A program made the position numbers and the translations under genes. 64,000 bases of DNA from SG8-38 sp041576815 (GTDB lineage Bacteria > Myxococcota_A > Polyangia > Polyangiales > Houyiibacteriaceae): assembly GCA_041576815.1 (NCBI GenBank), contig JBFGKE010000001.1, forward strand, positions 124,001 through 188,000, in the 5' to 3' direction. The notes below the pieces were generated by a model. It was not told where the DNA came from. It ran no database searches and saw only the letters and a list, made by a program, of their open reading frames with translations. Shown piece by piece: positions 1 through 8,553 of this stretch (its first letter is position 1; each line of letters starts with the position of its first letter).

Positions 1-2670
1 TTTCAGAGCCGCGTGACCATTCACGCGGGCGGACGGCAGGTCGCGATCAATCGCCTCGACGCGTTGACCCGCGCCGGTTTCACGGGCATCGACACCCTGC
101 CGTACTCGATCCGCGTGTTGCTCGAGAACCTCCTGCGCTACGAGGACGGCAGCTCGGTGACGCGCGAGGACATCGAGGCCGTGGCGAACTGGGACCCCGC
201 CGCAAAGCCGAAGACAGAGATCGCGTTCCGCCCCTCGCGCGTCCTGCTGCAGGATTTCACGGGCGTTCCAGCCGTCGTCGACCTCGCCGCCATGCGCGAC
301 CAGTTTGCGAAGATGGGCGGCGACCCGAGCCGCATCAACCCTCTGCAGCCCGCAGACCTCGTGATCGACCACTCGGTGCAGGTCGATTCGTATGGGCTTC
401 TGCGTTCATTCGAAGACAACGTGCGCCGAGAGTTCGAACGAAATCGGGAGCGGTACCAGTTTTTGAAGTGGGGGCAGAGCGCCTTCAAGAACATGCGGGT
501 CGTGCCGCCCGGCACCGGCATCGTCCATCAAGTCAACCTGGAGTATCTTGCCACCGTCGTCTTCACCCGCGATGCGGGCGGCGTCACCATCGCCTATCCC
601 GACAGCCTGGTCGGCACCGACTCTCACACGACCATGATCAACGGCCTCGGCGTCCTCGGCTGGGGCGTCGGCGGGATCGAAGCCGAGGCGGCGATGCTCG
701 GCCAGCCGATCAGCATGCTTCTGCCGCAGGTCGTTGGCTTCAAGCTGACGGGCAAGCTCCAAGAGGGCGCGACGGCGACCGACGCGGTCCTGACCGTCAC
801 CCAGATGCTGCGCAAAAAGGGCGTCGTCGGGAAGTTCGTCGAGTTCTTCGGCGCAGGCATGGAAAGCCTCTCGCTGCCCGACCGCGCAACCATCGCGAAC
901 ATGGCGCCCGAGTACGGCGCCACGATGGGCTTCTTCCCGGTCGACAAAGAAACGCTCGCGTATTTGCGGTTCAGCGGGCGCGACGACGCACACGTCGACG
1001 TTGTCGAGCGCGTGCTGAAAGAGCAGGGCATGTTCCATCAGGCCGCGGCGCCCGAGCCTCGGTTCACCGACACCCTCGAGCTCGATCTCGGCGACGTCGT
1101 TCCTTCCATCGCAGGCCCCAAGCGCCCGCAGGATCGCATTCCGCTCACCGAGTCGAAGCGTTCGTGGCATTCGGTGCTCGAGGGCTTCGAGGCGTCTCCG
1201 GAAAAGGCGGCGCCCGTCACGCGCGGTGAGGAAACGTTCACCCTTCGAAACGGCGCCGTCGTCATCGCAGCGATCACGAGCTGCACCAATACGTCGAATC
1301 CCGCGGTCATGCTGGCAGCCGGCCTCGTCGCGCGAAAAGCCGTCCGAAAAGGGCTTCGCACCAAACCGTGGGTGAAAACCAGCCTCGCGCCCGGCTCGCA
1401 AGTGGTCACCGAGTACCTCAAGAGCGCCGGACTGATGCCCGATCTCGAGATTCTCAGGTTCAACTTGGTGGGCTACGGCTGTACGACCTGCATCGGAAAC
1501 TCGGGTCCGCTCGACCCGGAGATCGCCGAGGCGGTCAAGGGCCACGACTTGATCGTAACCTCCGCGCTGAGCGGCAACCGTAACTTCGAAGGCCGCGTCA
1601 ACCCGCTGACCCGGGCTAACTACCTGGCGTCTCCGCCCCTCGTCGTGGCGTACGCGCTTGCCGGCACGATGGACATCGACTTTGCCAAAGAGCCAATCGG
1701 GCAAGACCCGGACGGGAACGACGTGTTCCTCCGAGACCTCTGGCCGTCCCACCAGGAGATCACCCAGACGCTTCGAAGCTCGGTCAAAAAAGATCAGTTC
1801 GTCGAGCGCTACAAAGCGGTGTTCGACGGGCCCCCGCAGTGGCGTGAGGTGAGCTTCGACCAGGCCGACCAATACCAATGGGATCCCGACTCGACATACG
1901 TGCGGCTCCCCCCTTTCTTCGATGGCGTCGAAGCCGGCCAGCCCGCGGCGCCGAGCGACGTCGAAGGCGCCCGTGTGCTTTGTCTTCTCGGCGATTCGGT
2001 GACGACGGACCACATCTCCCCGGCGGGTGCCATCGCGCTCGACAGCCCGGCCGCCAAGTATCTTCAAGAGCACGGCGTGTCACCGCGCGACTTCAACAGC
2101 TATGGAAGTCGGCGCGGTAATCACGAGGTCATGATGCGCGGCACGTTCGCCAACATCCGCCTACGCAATCTCTTGGCACCCGGCACCGAGGGAGGCGTCA
2201 CGCGATACCTACCGACCGGCGATCAGATGAGCATCTTCGACGCCGCGATGAAGTACCAGCGCGACGGCACGCCGCTCGTGGTGATCGCCGGCAAGGAATA
2301 CGGCACGGGCTCGTCCCGCGACTGGGCAGCAAAAGGCACACTTCTCCTCGGCGTCCAGGCCGTGATCGCCGAGAGCTACGAGCGGATCCACCGGTCCAAC
2401 CTGATCGGCATGGGCGTGCTCCCCCTGGAGTTCGAGTCGGGTGCCGGCCGCGAGTCGCTCGGCCTCAGCGGCGAGGAGACCTTCACGATCTCGGGCATTG
2501 CCGATGGCCTGGCACCCGGGACGACGCTTTCGGTGCGTACCGACACCGGGAAGTCGTTCAAGGTCAAGGCGCGGCTCGACACCCCGCAGGAGGTCGAATA
2601 CTTCCTTCACGGCGGCATCCTGCAGTACGTCTTGCGGCAGCTCGCGGCGCAGGAGTCCACGAACGCCTAG
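1..2670 (+). CDS. acnA: Aconitate hydratase A (5' partial)
   Basis: Aconitase interconverts citrate and isocitrate through cis-aconitate in the TCA cycle, using a [4Fe-4S] cluster in the cytoplasm. The frame is open from base 1, and the residues before the first GTG (base 13) already match the family N-terminus, so the true start lies upstream of the window. The cluster ligands are visible as SCTNTSNP (Cys at base 1282) and GYGCTTCIGN (Cys at 1480 and 1489). The C-terminal swivel domain has GDSVTTDHISPAG and GKEYGTGSSRDWAAKG. About 889 residues are present, close to the roughly 890-900 of the AcnA/IRP1 type. A sulfotransferase gene follows after 6 bases. Confidence 0.97.
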   Translation, partial: FQSRVTIHAGGRQVAINRLDALTRAGFTGIDTLPYSIRVLLENLLRYEDGSSVTREDIEAVANWDPAAKPKTEIAFRPSRVLLQDFTGVPAVVDLAAMRDQFAKMGGDPSRINPLQPADLVIDHSVQVDSYGLLRSFEDNVRREFERNRERYQFLKWGQSAFKNMRVVPPGTGIVHQVNLEYLATVVFTRDAGGVTIAYPDSLVGTDSHTTMINGLGVLGWGVGGIEAEAAMLGQPISMLLPQVVGFKLTGKLQEGATATDAVLTVTQMLRKKGVVGKFVEFFGAGMESLSLPDRATIANMAPEYGATMGFFPVDKETLAYLRFSGRDDAHVDVVERVLKEQGMFHQAAAPEPRFTDTLELDLGDVVPSIAGPKRPQDRIPLTESKRSWHSVLEGFEASPEKAAPVTRGEETFTLRNGAVVIAAITSCTNTSNPAVMLAAGLVARKAVRKGLRTKPWVKTSLAPGSQVVTEYLKSAGLMPDLEILRFNLVGYGCTTCIGNSGPLDPEIAEAVKGHDLIVTSALSGNRNFEGRVNPLTRANYLASPPLVVAYALAGTMDIDFAKEPIGQDPDGNDVFLRDLWPSHQEITQTLRSSVKKDQFVERYKAVFDGPPQWREVSFDQADQYQWDPDSTYVRLPPFFDGVEAGQPAAPSDVEGARVLCLLGDSVTTDHISPAGAIALDSPAAKYLQEHGVSPRDFNSYGSRRGNHEVMMRGTFANIRLRNLLAPGTEGGVTRYLPTGDQMSIFDAAMKYQRDGTPLVVIAGKEYGTGSSRDWAAKGTLLLGVQAVIAESYERIHRSNLIGMGVLPLEFESGAGRESLGLSGEETFTISGIADGLAPGTTLSVRTDTGKSFKVKARLDTPQEVEYFLHGGILQYVLRQLAAQESTNA

Positions 2671-2676
2671 GGCGGC

Positions 2677-3666
2677 ATGTCGCTGATTTTCGTCATTTCG
2701 CCTCCCCGCGCCGGCTCGACGCTGCTCCAGCGCATGATGGGGGGACATCCGGAGATCTTCACCCACCCCGAGCCCCATCTGATCACGCCCGTCGCGCACC
2801 TCGGCGTCTACTACAACGTCGACAAAGCCCCCTTCGACCACATCAATGCCGCCGAGGCGAACAAATCCTTCATCGAGGGGCTTCCCCGAGGCGAGCAGGA
2901 CTACCTCGACGCCGTGCGCGCGTATACCGACACGCTCTACGGACGAATGCTGTCGACCAGCGAGGCGAGCTATTTTCTCGACAAGACGCCTGCCAACGCC
3001 CTCGTGCTCCCTTTTCTGCAGCGTCTCTACCCCGACGCGAAGTACGTGGTGCTCACCCGACACCCGCTCGCGGTGTTCAGCTCGTACGCCAACAGCTTCT
3101 TTCGAGGCGACTGGGAGAGCGCGCATGCGTTCAATCCCATCGTCGAGAGATACGTCCCAGCCATCGGCGCGTTCTTGCGCGAGCGACCGGTTCCGCTGCT
3201 GCACCTCGCATACGAAGACCTCGTGACGGACCCCGAGCCCCAGCTGGAGCGCATCTTCGCGTACCTAGCCCTCGAACACATCCCCGATGCCGTCGACTAC
3301 GGGAAGACGGCGATGAAGAAGGGCATGGGCGATCCGATCACGGTCGATACGCACGACCGTCCGGTTTCGGACAACGTCGACAAATGGGCGGCCGAGCTCG
3401 CGCACGACGAAGGCAACCGCGCGCTGGCCGAGCGGATGATCGCGCAAATCGATCCATCCGATCTCGGAGCCTGGCGATGGCCTGCCGATGCCCTTTGGGC
3501 GCCCGTTGCTGAAGCCGGGGGGAGCCGTCCACCGAAACCCGCGCGGAACAGCTACACCTTTCAGCGCCGGGTGATGCTCGCCCTCAAAAAGGACATTCAC
3601 CGGCGCCCGCACGGGAAGCTCGTCAAGCGCGTGAAGTACTACTGCGACGTGTTGCTCCGCGAGTAG
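2677..3666 (+). CDS. PAPS-dependent sulfotransferase family protein
   Basis: Sulfotransferases of this fold move a sulfuryl group from PAPS to a hydroxyl or amine. The N-terminal SPPRAGSTLLQ (residues 8-18) is the 5'-phosphosulfate-binding loop, and VVLTRHPLAVFSSY matches the 3'-phosphate-binding segment, so it belongs to the Sulfotransfer_1/3 family. There is no signal peptide, so it should be cytoplasmic. At 329 residues it has the usual single-domain size, with a basic C-terminus. It starts 6 bases after the aconitase stop and is probably read on the same transcript. Its last 44 bases overlap the 3' end of the convergent methyltransferase gene. The acceptor cannot be told from the sequence. 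Confidence 0.85.
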   Translation: MSLIFVISPPRAGSTLLQRMMGGHPEIFTHPEPHLITPVAHLGVYYNVDKAPFDHINAAEANKSFIEGLPRGEQDYLDAVRAYTDTLYGRMLSTSEASYFLDKTPANALVLPFLQRLYPDAKYVVLTRHPLAVFSSYANSFFRGDWESAHAFNPIVERYVPAIGAFLRERPVPLLHLAYEDLVTDPEPQLERIFAYLALEHIPDAVDYGKTAMKKGMGDPITVDTHDRPVSDNVDKWAAELAHDEGNRALAERMIAQIDPSDLGAWRWPADALWAPVAEAGGSRPPKPARNSYTFQRRVMLALKKDIHRRPHGKLVKRVKYYCDVLLRE

Positions 3667-4456
3667 CGCCGCGGACGCGCGCCACGATCACTTGAGACTC
3701 GGTCGACGACGTGATCGCCGAGCCGTCGAAGTCCCCCGTGTGCGATTCGACCGTGAAACCGTTGTAGTGCAAGAGGGCCTCGAGCTCGGCGGGAAAGAAC
3801 TGACGCTGAGTGAGCGGCGTGCAGAACGATTTTCGTGGATTGTCGGGGTGCTCGAAGTCCATCATGGTCGTTTCGATCTGACTGCTCGGGTCGTAGCTGA
3901 AGTACTCGCCGTAGCGATAGCGGACACCGTCCTTCGGGTGCCGAACCGCTCCTCCGCGATATCGTTTGGCCGGATTGCGGGCGAGGCTCGCCGGGTCCGG
4001 GAGCAGCACGTCGAAGGCGAATCGTCCGCCGCGGCGCAGATGGTGGCGCACGGTGGCAAATCCACGCTCGACTTGCTCGCGCGTGTAGAGGTGCATCCAC
4101 ACGTTGAACGGCGCGATGACGAGCGGAAATCGCCGGCGAAGGCGGGTTTTTTCGAGGTTGCCGGAGCGGAGCTGGACCCGTTCGCGCACCGCGCGCGGCA
4201 GGCGTGCCAGCCGTTGCTCCGCCTGCTCGAGCATGGGCCGCATCGGCTCGATGCCGACGACTTCGATCCCGGCTTTCGCGATGTCGAGCGCGACGCGCCC
4301 GGTGCCGACGCCGAGCTCGAGCACCGGTCCGCCCGATTCGAGGGCAAGCGCGCGATAGAAGCGAACGTCGTGGCGCCGTCGGCGATAGGCTTGGTCGTAG
4401 TAGGGACCGTGCTCGTAGTGGGCTCGCGAACCGTGTTGCGTTCTGCGCTCAGCCAC
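3623..4456 (-). CDS. Class I SAM-dependent methyltransferase
   Basis: The SAM-binding motif I is visible as VLELGVGTGRVALDI, followed by the acidic VVGIEPM end of the second strand, typical of Rossmann-fold small-molecule methyltransferases. The C-terminal part (SSQIETTMMDFEHPD and RQFFPAELEALLHYNGF) is the lid and last helix seen in this group. I chose GTG at 4456 because it overlaps the HAD phosphatase stop by 8 bases; the frame stays open to 4480, giving 285 residues at most. The 3' end overlaps the sulfotransferase gene by 44 bases on the opposite strand. The substrate is unknown. Confidence 0.8.
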   Translation of the reverse strand: MAERRTQHGSRAHYEHGPYYDQAYRRRRHDVRFYRALALESGGPVLELGVGTGRVALDIAKAGIEVVGIEPMRPMLEQAEQRLARLPRAVRERVQLRSGNLEKTRLRRRFPLVIAPFNVWMHLYTREQVERGFATVRHHLRRGGRFAFDVLLPDPASLARNPAKRYRGGAVRHPKDGVRYRYGEYFSYDPSSQIETTMMDFEHPDNPRKSFCTPLTQRQFFPAELEALLHYNGFTVESHTGDFDGSAITSSTESQVIVARVRGATRGATRRSSTSRA

Positions 4457-5228
4457 GGCCGCCCATGAGATGCGCCGCAAGCTCGGCGAAGCCGCGACCG
4501 CGGTCGCCCTCGGTGACGTAACGCGGCGGGACGGGAAGCCGGTCGATGTGATCGCGCACGTTGGCCACGCCGACGCTCTTTGGAAAGCGGGCGAAGGCCG
4601 CAGCGTCGTTACCGCTGTCGCCCACGAACACCCATCGATCGAGGTCCGCCGCGAGGTCGACGCCGAGCACCTGGGCGACTGCGCGCATCACCCCCTCGGC
4701 TTTGTCCCACGGACCGGGGACCGCGTGGGCATGCACGGTCGAGACCGAGCTCCGGGCCCCGTTTACTTCGATCAGGGCGACCAATGCATCGATCTCGGCC
4801 CGCGGCAGGGACGTGCTCTCCCCCACGTCGAACGCGAGGTCGCAGCGGCGGTGGCGGGCATCGTTGGTCGTTTTCACGGAGGGCATGGCCGCTTGCACCT
4901 CCTTGCGGATCTTTCGCAACAGGACCGCGTGCTCCGCGCGCTCGGACTCGGTGCAGAAATAGCCTTCGTGAAGTCCATCGTCGTCGACCCACGTCCAGCC
5001 CGCCCCGTTTTCGCCGACTGCGACGCGTACCGGCCAGAGCCGCGCGATCACGTCGGTCCAGCCCAGGGGTCGACCGGTCACTGCGACGAGATCGAAGCCC
5101 GAGGCCGCGAGGCGATGCATCGCCTGGTATGCGTCGGGCTCGAGAACACCGTGTCTCGTCACGGTATCGTCGATGTCGAAGACGACCCCCCGAATCCCGG
5201 AGACCTCGAGCGCGTGCAGGCTCTGCAT
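4449..5228 (-). CDS. HAD-superfamily phosphatase (subclass IIB-like)
   Basis: HAD phosphatases hydrolyse phosphate esters through an aspartyl-phosphate. Motif I is FDIDDT, with nucleophile Asp18 and acid/base Asp20 counted from the chosen start. The motif II region is LVAVTGRP, and motif IV reads VFVGDSGNDAAAF, as in the Cof/sucrose-phosphatase/mannosyl-3-phosphoglycerate phosphatase branch with a mid-protein cap. ATG 5228 is preferred over the longer frame to 5294 because GGGGGAG lies just upstream at good spacing and family homology begins there. It is translationally coupled to the following methyltransferase. The natural substrate cannot be assigned. Confidence 0.82.
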   Translation of the reverse strand: MQSLHALEVSGIRGVVFDIDDTVTRHGVLEPDAYQAMHRLAASGFDLVAVTGRPLGWTDVIARLWPVRVAVGENGAGWTWVDDDGLHEGYFCTESERAEHAVLLRKIRKEVQAAMPSVKTTNDARHRRCDLAFDVGESTSLPRAEIDALVALIEVNGARSSVSTVHAHAVPGPWDKAEGVMRAVAQVLGVDLAADLDRWVFVGDSGNDAAAFARFPKSVGVANVRDHIDRLPVPPRYVTEGDRGRGFAELAAHLMGGRG

Positions 5229-5308
5229 CTGGGCTCCCCCATACCACACCCCCTGGGGTTGCGGACGGCTTCGCTGGGGCGTACCGTGAATCACAGGAAG
5301 GGGATACC

Positions 5309-5545
5309 GTGCCCAATCTCGGATTCGGCGAGCTAGTCATCGTTTTTCTGATCGTGATGCTGATTTTCGGCGCCGGACGGCTGCCTCAAATCGGCGAAGG
5401 GCTCGGAAAGGCGATCCGAAACCTCAAGCGTGGTCTCAACACCGACGACGACATCGACGTGACCCCCGTCGAGAAGCAGGTCCCGAACCAGGCCGCCTCC
5501 CGCGTGGACGACGCCGAAGTCGTCGATAAGGCCGAGACCAAGTAA
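5309..5545 (+). CDS. tatA: Twin-arginine translocase subunit TatA
   Basis: TatA forms the pore-like oligomer that lets folded proteins cross the inner membrane. The 78-residue product begins MPNLGFGELVIVFLIVMLIF, one N-terminal transmembrane helix. The hinge FGAGRLPQIGEGLGKAIRNL leads into an amphipathic helix and a charged disordered tail. This is TatA-like rather than TatB-like because the tail is short and the FG-hinge/LGKAI pattern is canonical. The GTG start at 5309 is backed by the purine-rich AGGAAGGGGA just upstream (5295-5304). No tatB or tatC lies nearby, so the rest of the translocon must be encoded elsewhere. It is divergent from the HAD gene. Confidence 0.9.
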   Translation: MPNLGFGELVIVFLIVMLIFGAGRLPQIGEGLGKAIRNLKRGLNTDDDIDVTPVEKQVPNQAASRVDDAEVVDKAETK

Positions 5546-5546
5546 G

Positions 5547-6308
5547 TCAGCGTTCGGGCGGCTTCGAGCGTAGGCTGCGAAGCTCGAGGGCTCTCTTGCA
5601 GCTGAGACGAAGCTGCGGTGCGAGCTCCGACGACGTGGCGGCTTCCTTCAGCTCCACCGGGCGAAGCAGCGGCGCCAGCAGCAGGGCGGTATCGGGAGGC
5701 GTGTGCGGGTTGCGTACGATCGCGTTGCGCGGACGGTAGCGCACGACCCAGCGCCGGTGCCGGTACACGGTCTGAAGCACCGCGGGGTGAGTGGGGCGCG
5801 CCGCGCAGATGCGCACGACGTCTTCCTCGGTCAGCGAAGGGTTGTCGAGAAGGATGCGTACGACGTCCGGATGGGGGTCCCGCACGACTCGCGCGATCAG
5901 CGAGCGGTCGTGGGTGCGCGCGAGGGACTTCCGCTCGCCAAGCGTCAGCGGACGACCGCGGCCAAAGTCGGGAAGGCGTCGCGTGTCTTCCTCCGGGACG
6001 TCCTCGGCGGGAATCGGCGACACGAAGTCGGCGATGTGGTGAAGCTCCGCGCGCCGCGCCGCGTCCCCGAGCGATGCGCGTCTAGGCTCGATGCGCGGGT
6101 CGAACAGCGCCCATCCCATCGCGAGAAACACCGACTGCGCGGCAGCCTCGCCGTACACCGCGCCCTCGTGGGCTTCGCCGAGGAGGTCCAGCGCCTCGTC
6201 GTCGGGTGCGGCCTCGAGTCGTTCGCAGAGCAGCCCAACCCGCATCTCGAGCTCGTCCATGCGCGCGAGTCGAGCGAAGAGGTCTCCGAACGATGTGGTC
6301 TGGTCCAC
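5547..6308 (-). CDS. Hypothetical protein with HEAT/leucine-rich-variant-like repeats
   Basis: I do not recognise a named family for this 253-residue protein. The middle part carries helical repeat-like units such as RDPHPDVVRILLDNPSLTEEDVV and the following segment, resembling leucine-rich-repeat-variant or HEAT arrays. These usually serve as binding scaffolds. There is no signal peptide or membrane segment. The N-terminal third is acidic and helical. The start is a GTG at 6308; an internal ATG at 6260 is possible. It converges on tatA with a 1-base gap and diverges from the PhaR-type regulator gene across 88 bases. Confidence 0.6.
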   Translation of the reverse strand: MDQTTSFGDLFARLARMDELEMRVGLLCERLEAAPDDEALDLLGEAHEGAVYGEAAAQSVFLAMGWALFDPRIEPRRASLGDAARRAELHHIADFVSPIPAEDVPEEDTRRLPDFGRGRPLTLGERKSLARTHDRSLIARVVRDPHPDVVRILLDNPSLTEEDVVRICAARPTHPAVLQTVYRHRRWVVRYRPRNAIVRNPHTPPDTALLLAPLLRPVELKEAATSSELAPQLRLSCKRALELRSLRSKPPER

Positions 6309-6396
6309 GGGCCAGGCTCCCCTTCGTCAGCCTACCGAGGAGCGCCCAAAGCGCCAGCTTGACGCACTGCGTCGCCGGGCTAGCCTGTGGGTACCC

Positions 6397-6900
6397 ATGG
6401 CGGACGCGGAACCGGTTCGTGTGATCAAGCGGTATGCGAACCGCAAGCTCTACGACACGTGCGACAGCAAGTACGTCACCCTCGACCGCATCGCCGAGCT
6501 CGTTCGGAACGGCGAGGAGGTGAAGGTCCTCGACAACCGATCGAAGCAAGACCTCACGAAGGTGACGCTCGCGCAAATCATCTACGAGGAGCAAAAGAGC
6601 GGCCACGCCACAGCCTGGTCCGTCCAGAGCCTTCGGCGCTTCATTCAGCAGGGAAGGGCAAAGTTCCTCACGTCGCTGAAAGAGGGGCCGGTGGGCAAGC
6701 TCGTCGGGCGCGCCGAGGAGCTCCGTGCCGAGGTCTACAGCGCCGCGGACGACAAGGTGCGCGCGGTCCTCGAGAGCGCCGCCGCGCACGTGAAGCAGCT
6801 TCAGGGCGAGGTGCTCAGGCTCCAGGCCCGAATCGAGGAGCTCGAAGCCAAGGTGCGCCAAAGCTCCCAAAAAGACGAGCCGCCTGACAACGTGGAATAA
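6397..6900 (+). CDS. PhaR-type polyhydroxyalkanoate accumulation regulator
   Basis: The first 65 residues, with VIKRYANRKLYDTCDSKYVT and the phrase VKVLDNRSKQDLT, match the PHB/PHA accumulation regulator DNA-binding domain (PhaR/PhbR family). Members bind DNA, and some bind PHA polymer, to control granule-associated proteins. Residues from about 95 onward are a helical coiled-coil tail (EELRAEVYSAADDKVRAVLE and HVKQLQGEVLRLQARIEELE) that probably oligomerises. The product has 167 residues. No phaC, phaP or other PHA gene is in the window, so the PHA role comes from the family only. The sigma gene starts 30 bases downstream and may share its transcript. Confidence 0.85.
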   Translation: MADAEPVRVIKRYANRKLYDTCDSKYVTLDRIAELVRNGEEVKVLDNRSKQDLTKVTLAQIIYEEQKSGHATAWSVQSLRRFIQQGRAKFLTSLKEGPVGKLVGRAEELRAEVYSAADDKVRAVLESAAAHVKQLQGEVLRLQARIEELEAKVRQSSQKDEPPDNVE

Positions 6901-6930
6901 TTCGCGTTCTCCCCGGTTCTAAGGACTGGC

Positions 6931-7581
6931 ATGCCCCGAAGCGGTACCAAAAACCCGGCCAAACGCCGGCATTTCGAGGCCGATGCGCAGCCGCACCTCG
7001 ACACGCTCTATTCGATGGCGCTCCGGCTGACCCGCGCGCCCGTCGACGCCGAGGACCTGGTGCAGGACACCCTCGTGCGCGCTTACCGCTTCTACGATCG
7101 CTTCGAGGCCGGCACCAACTTCAAGGCGTGGCTTCTGCGCATTCAAATGAACACCTTCGTCAACCGGTACCGTCGTGCAACGCGCGAGCGGCAGGTGTTC
7201 GACGGGCCGATGGCCGGGCCGGTCGGTGAAGGCGTGATGAGCCGTGCATCGATGCGAGCGCTCACCGATCCCGTCGGTGACGCGCAGCGGCGGTTGATCG
7301 GCCGCGAGATCGAGCGCGCCTTCCAAGAGCTCTCCGACGAAGCGCGTGCAATGGTGTTGCTGGCCGACGTCGAGGAGCTTTCCTACAAAGAGATCGCCGA
7401 GGTCGTCGGCTGTCCGATCGGGACCGTGATGTCGCGCCTTCATCGCGCGCGCAAACAGCTCCAGGGCTCGCTTCAGAAGCATGCCGTGCAGCTCGGCATC
7501 ATCGACGACGACGACGGCGAGGCGCTGGACGATCCGATTCCGCTCGAAGCGTTTCGCGCACGGAAGGAGGTCAAGTCATGA
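6931..7581 (+). CDS. ECF-type RNA polymerase sigma factor
   Basis: This 216-residue protein has the two sigma-70 domains of group IV factors. Region 2 contains DAEDLVQDTLVRAYRFYDRF followed by NFKAWLLRIQMNTFVNRYRR. Region 4 contains LLADVEELSYKEIAEVVGCP and IGTVMSRLHRARKQLQ, the -35-binding helix-turn-helix. It directs RNA polymerase to its own regulon. The downstream anti-sigma gene begins inside its stop codon (ATGA at 7578), the usual coupling for a sigma and its membrane anti-sigma. The tail after region 4 is acidic and about 30 residues long. The regulon and signal cannot be read from the sequence. Confidence 0.93.
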   Translation: MPRSGTKNPAKRRHFEADAQPHLDTLYSMALRLTRAPVDAEDLVQDTLVRAYRFYDRFEAGTNFKAWLLRIQMNTFVNRYRRATRERQVFDGPMAGPVGEGVMSRASMRALTDPVGDAQRRLIGREIERAFQELSDEARAMVLLADVEELSYKEIAEVVGCPIGTVMSRLHRARKQLQGSLQKHAVQLGIIDDDDGEALDDPIPLEAFRARKEVKS

Positions 7582-8372
7582 CCTGCAGGCTCATTCGACG
7601 CCACGTCGGCACGTTCGTGGACGGCGAGCTCGACCCCGCCACGCAAATCGAGTTCGAGCGGCATCTCGAAGCCTGCCCGGGCTGCCAAGAGCATCTCGCG
7701 TTCGAAGGGTCGTTTCGCGAGCAGACGCGTGATTCGATCGGCGGCGTGCGCGCCCCGAAGCAGCTTTGGGCGCGAGCCCAGCATCGCCTCGACGAGATCG
7801 ACGACGCCACCGCCGCGCACGCGTCGTTGCTCGAGGTTCGACCGATCCGCTGGCGGCAAAGCTGGCCGATCGCCGCGGCGGCGGCGGCCGTCCTCATCAT
7901 CGGCGCGGTCGTCGGTCTGCCCGAGCGCGCGGAGTATCAAAGCGCCGGCATGCTCCAGGACGTGATGAACATGCATGCGCAGGCGCTGCCGCCCGACGTG
8001 CAGCCCCAGGCGCCGCAGGAGGTCGTTCGCTACTTCCAAGGCAAGACGCCGTTCCCGGTCAGGCCCGCTCAGTTCGAGGAGCCGAGCGTCAAGCTCGTCG
8101 GCGCGCGCTACATCAGGATGGGGGCGCGGCCGGCGGCCGCTCTCTACTACAACCACGGTGGCCGCCGCGTGACCCTGTTGGTCTTCCAATCCCCGGACCT
8201 CATGCGGAACGCGCAGCGCACACATGTCGGTGGGCGTGAGGTCTACTATCACGATGTGGGCGGTAACGTGGTGACGATCCGCCGGCACGGTGGCGTGAAC
8301 TACGCGTTTTTCGGAGACCTCGAGCGCCCGGTGCTCTTCCAGCTCGCGGCGAGCGCGCGCGTTGCCCATTAG
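7578..8372 (+). CDS. Membrane-bound zinc-finger anti-sigma factor
   Basis: The N-terminus carries a ZAS-type zinc-binding motif, HLEACPGC (His29-x3-Cys33-x2-Cys36), with an earlier Cys3 and His9 that may complete the site. It is followed by one transmembrane helix (WPIAAAAAAVLIIGAVVGL, about residues 95-113) and a periplasmic domain of about 150 residues. This layout is standard for anti-sigma factors that hold an ECF sigma at the membrane until the outer domain senses a signal. The gene overlaps the sigma stop by 4 bases. The periplasmic domain (ALYYNHGGRRVTLLVFQS) resembles the conserved domain of other myxobacterial anti-sigma proteins, but I cannot name its ligand. Confidence 0.88.
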   Translation: MTCRLIRRHVGTFVDGELDPATQIEFERHLEACPGCQEHLAFEGSFREQTRDSIGGVRAPKQLWARAQHRLDEIDDATAAHASLLEVRPIRWRQSWPIAAAAAAVLIIGAVVGLPERAEYQSAGMLQDVMNMHAQALPPDVQPQAPQEVVRYFQGKTPFPVRPAQFEEPSVKLVGARYIRMGARPAAALYYNHGGRRVTLLVFQSPDLMRNAQRTHVGGREVYYHDVGGNVVTIRRHGGVNYAFFGDLERPVLFQLAASARVAH

Positions 8373-8389
8373 AAAACCGCCTGGTTTTC
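8372..8389 (+). terminator. Possible intrinsic terminator hairpin after the anti-sigma gene
   Basis: GAAAACC (8372-8378) and GGTTTTC (8383-8389) form a 7-bp stem with a GCCT loop, starting at the anti-sigma stop codon. There is no long T-tract right after it, so termination could be weak or the hairpin could simply stabilise the 3' end. Confidence 0.4.
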
Positions 8390-8411
8390 GACTATTGCGC
8401 CCTGCCTGGCG

Positions 8412-8441
8412 TTGACACGGCAAGCTCTGGACGCCTATTCT
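8412..8441 (+). promoter_or_regulatory. Candidate sigma-70 promoter for the coiled-coil gene
   Basis: A consensus TTGACA (8412-8417) is separated by 18 bases from TATTCT (8436-8441), followed by a T-rich run. It sits in the 181-base gap between the anti-sigma gene and the coiled-coil gene that starts at 8554, leaving a leader of about 105 bases. Confidence 0.45.
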
Positions 8442-8553
8442 TTTTTTTGACGCGGACGTAAGTTTGCATCCGCTCGGGGGTCCGTGAGGACGCGGTTTCG
8501 GCCAAAGGTGCAAAGGCTGATAGGCTGGCCGTGGGAGTCGAAGGGGAGAGCCA

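Noticed and set aside
406..2073. A long antisense reading frame of 555 codons across acnA
   Set aside because: High-GC genes often give long open frames on the opposite strand. The product is low in complexity with no recognisable domain, while the sense frame is a complete aconitase.
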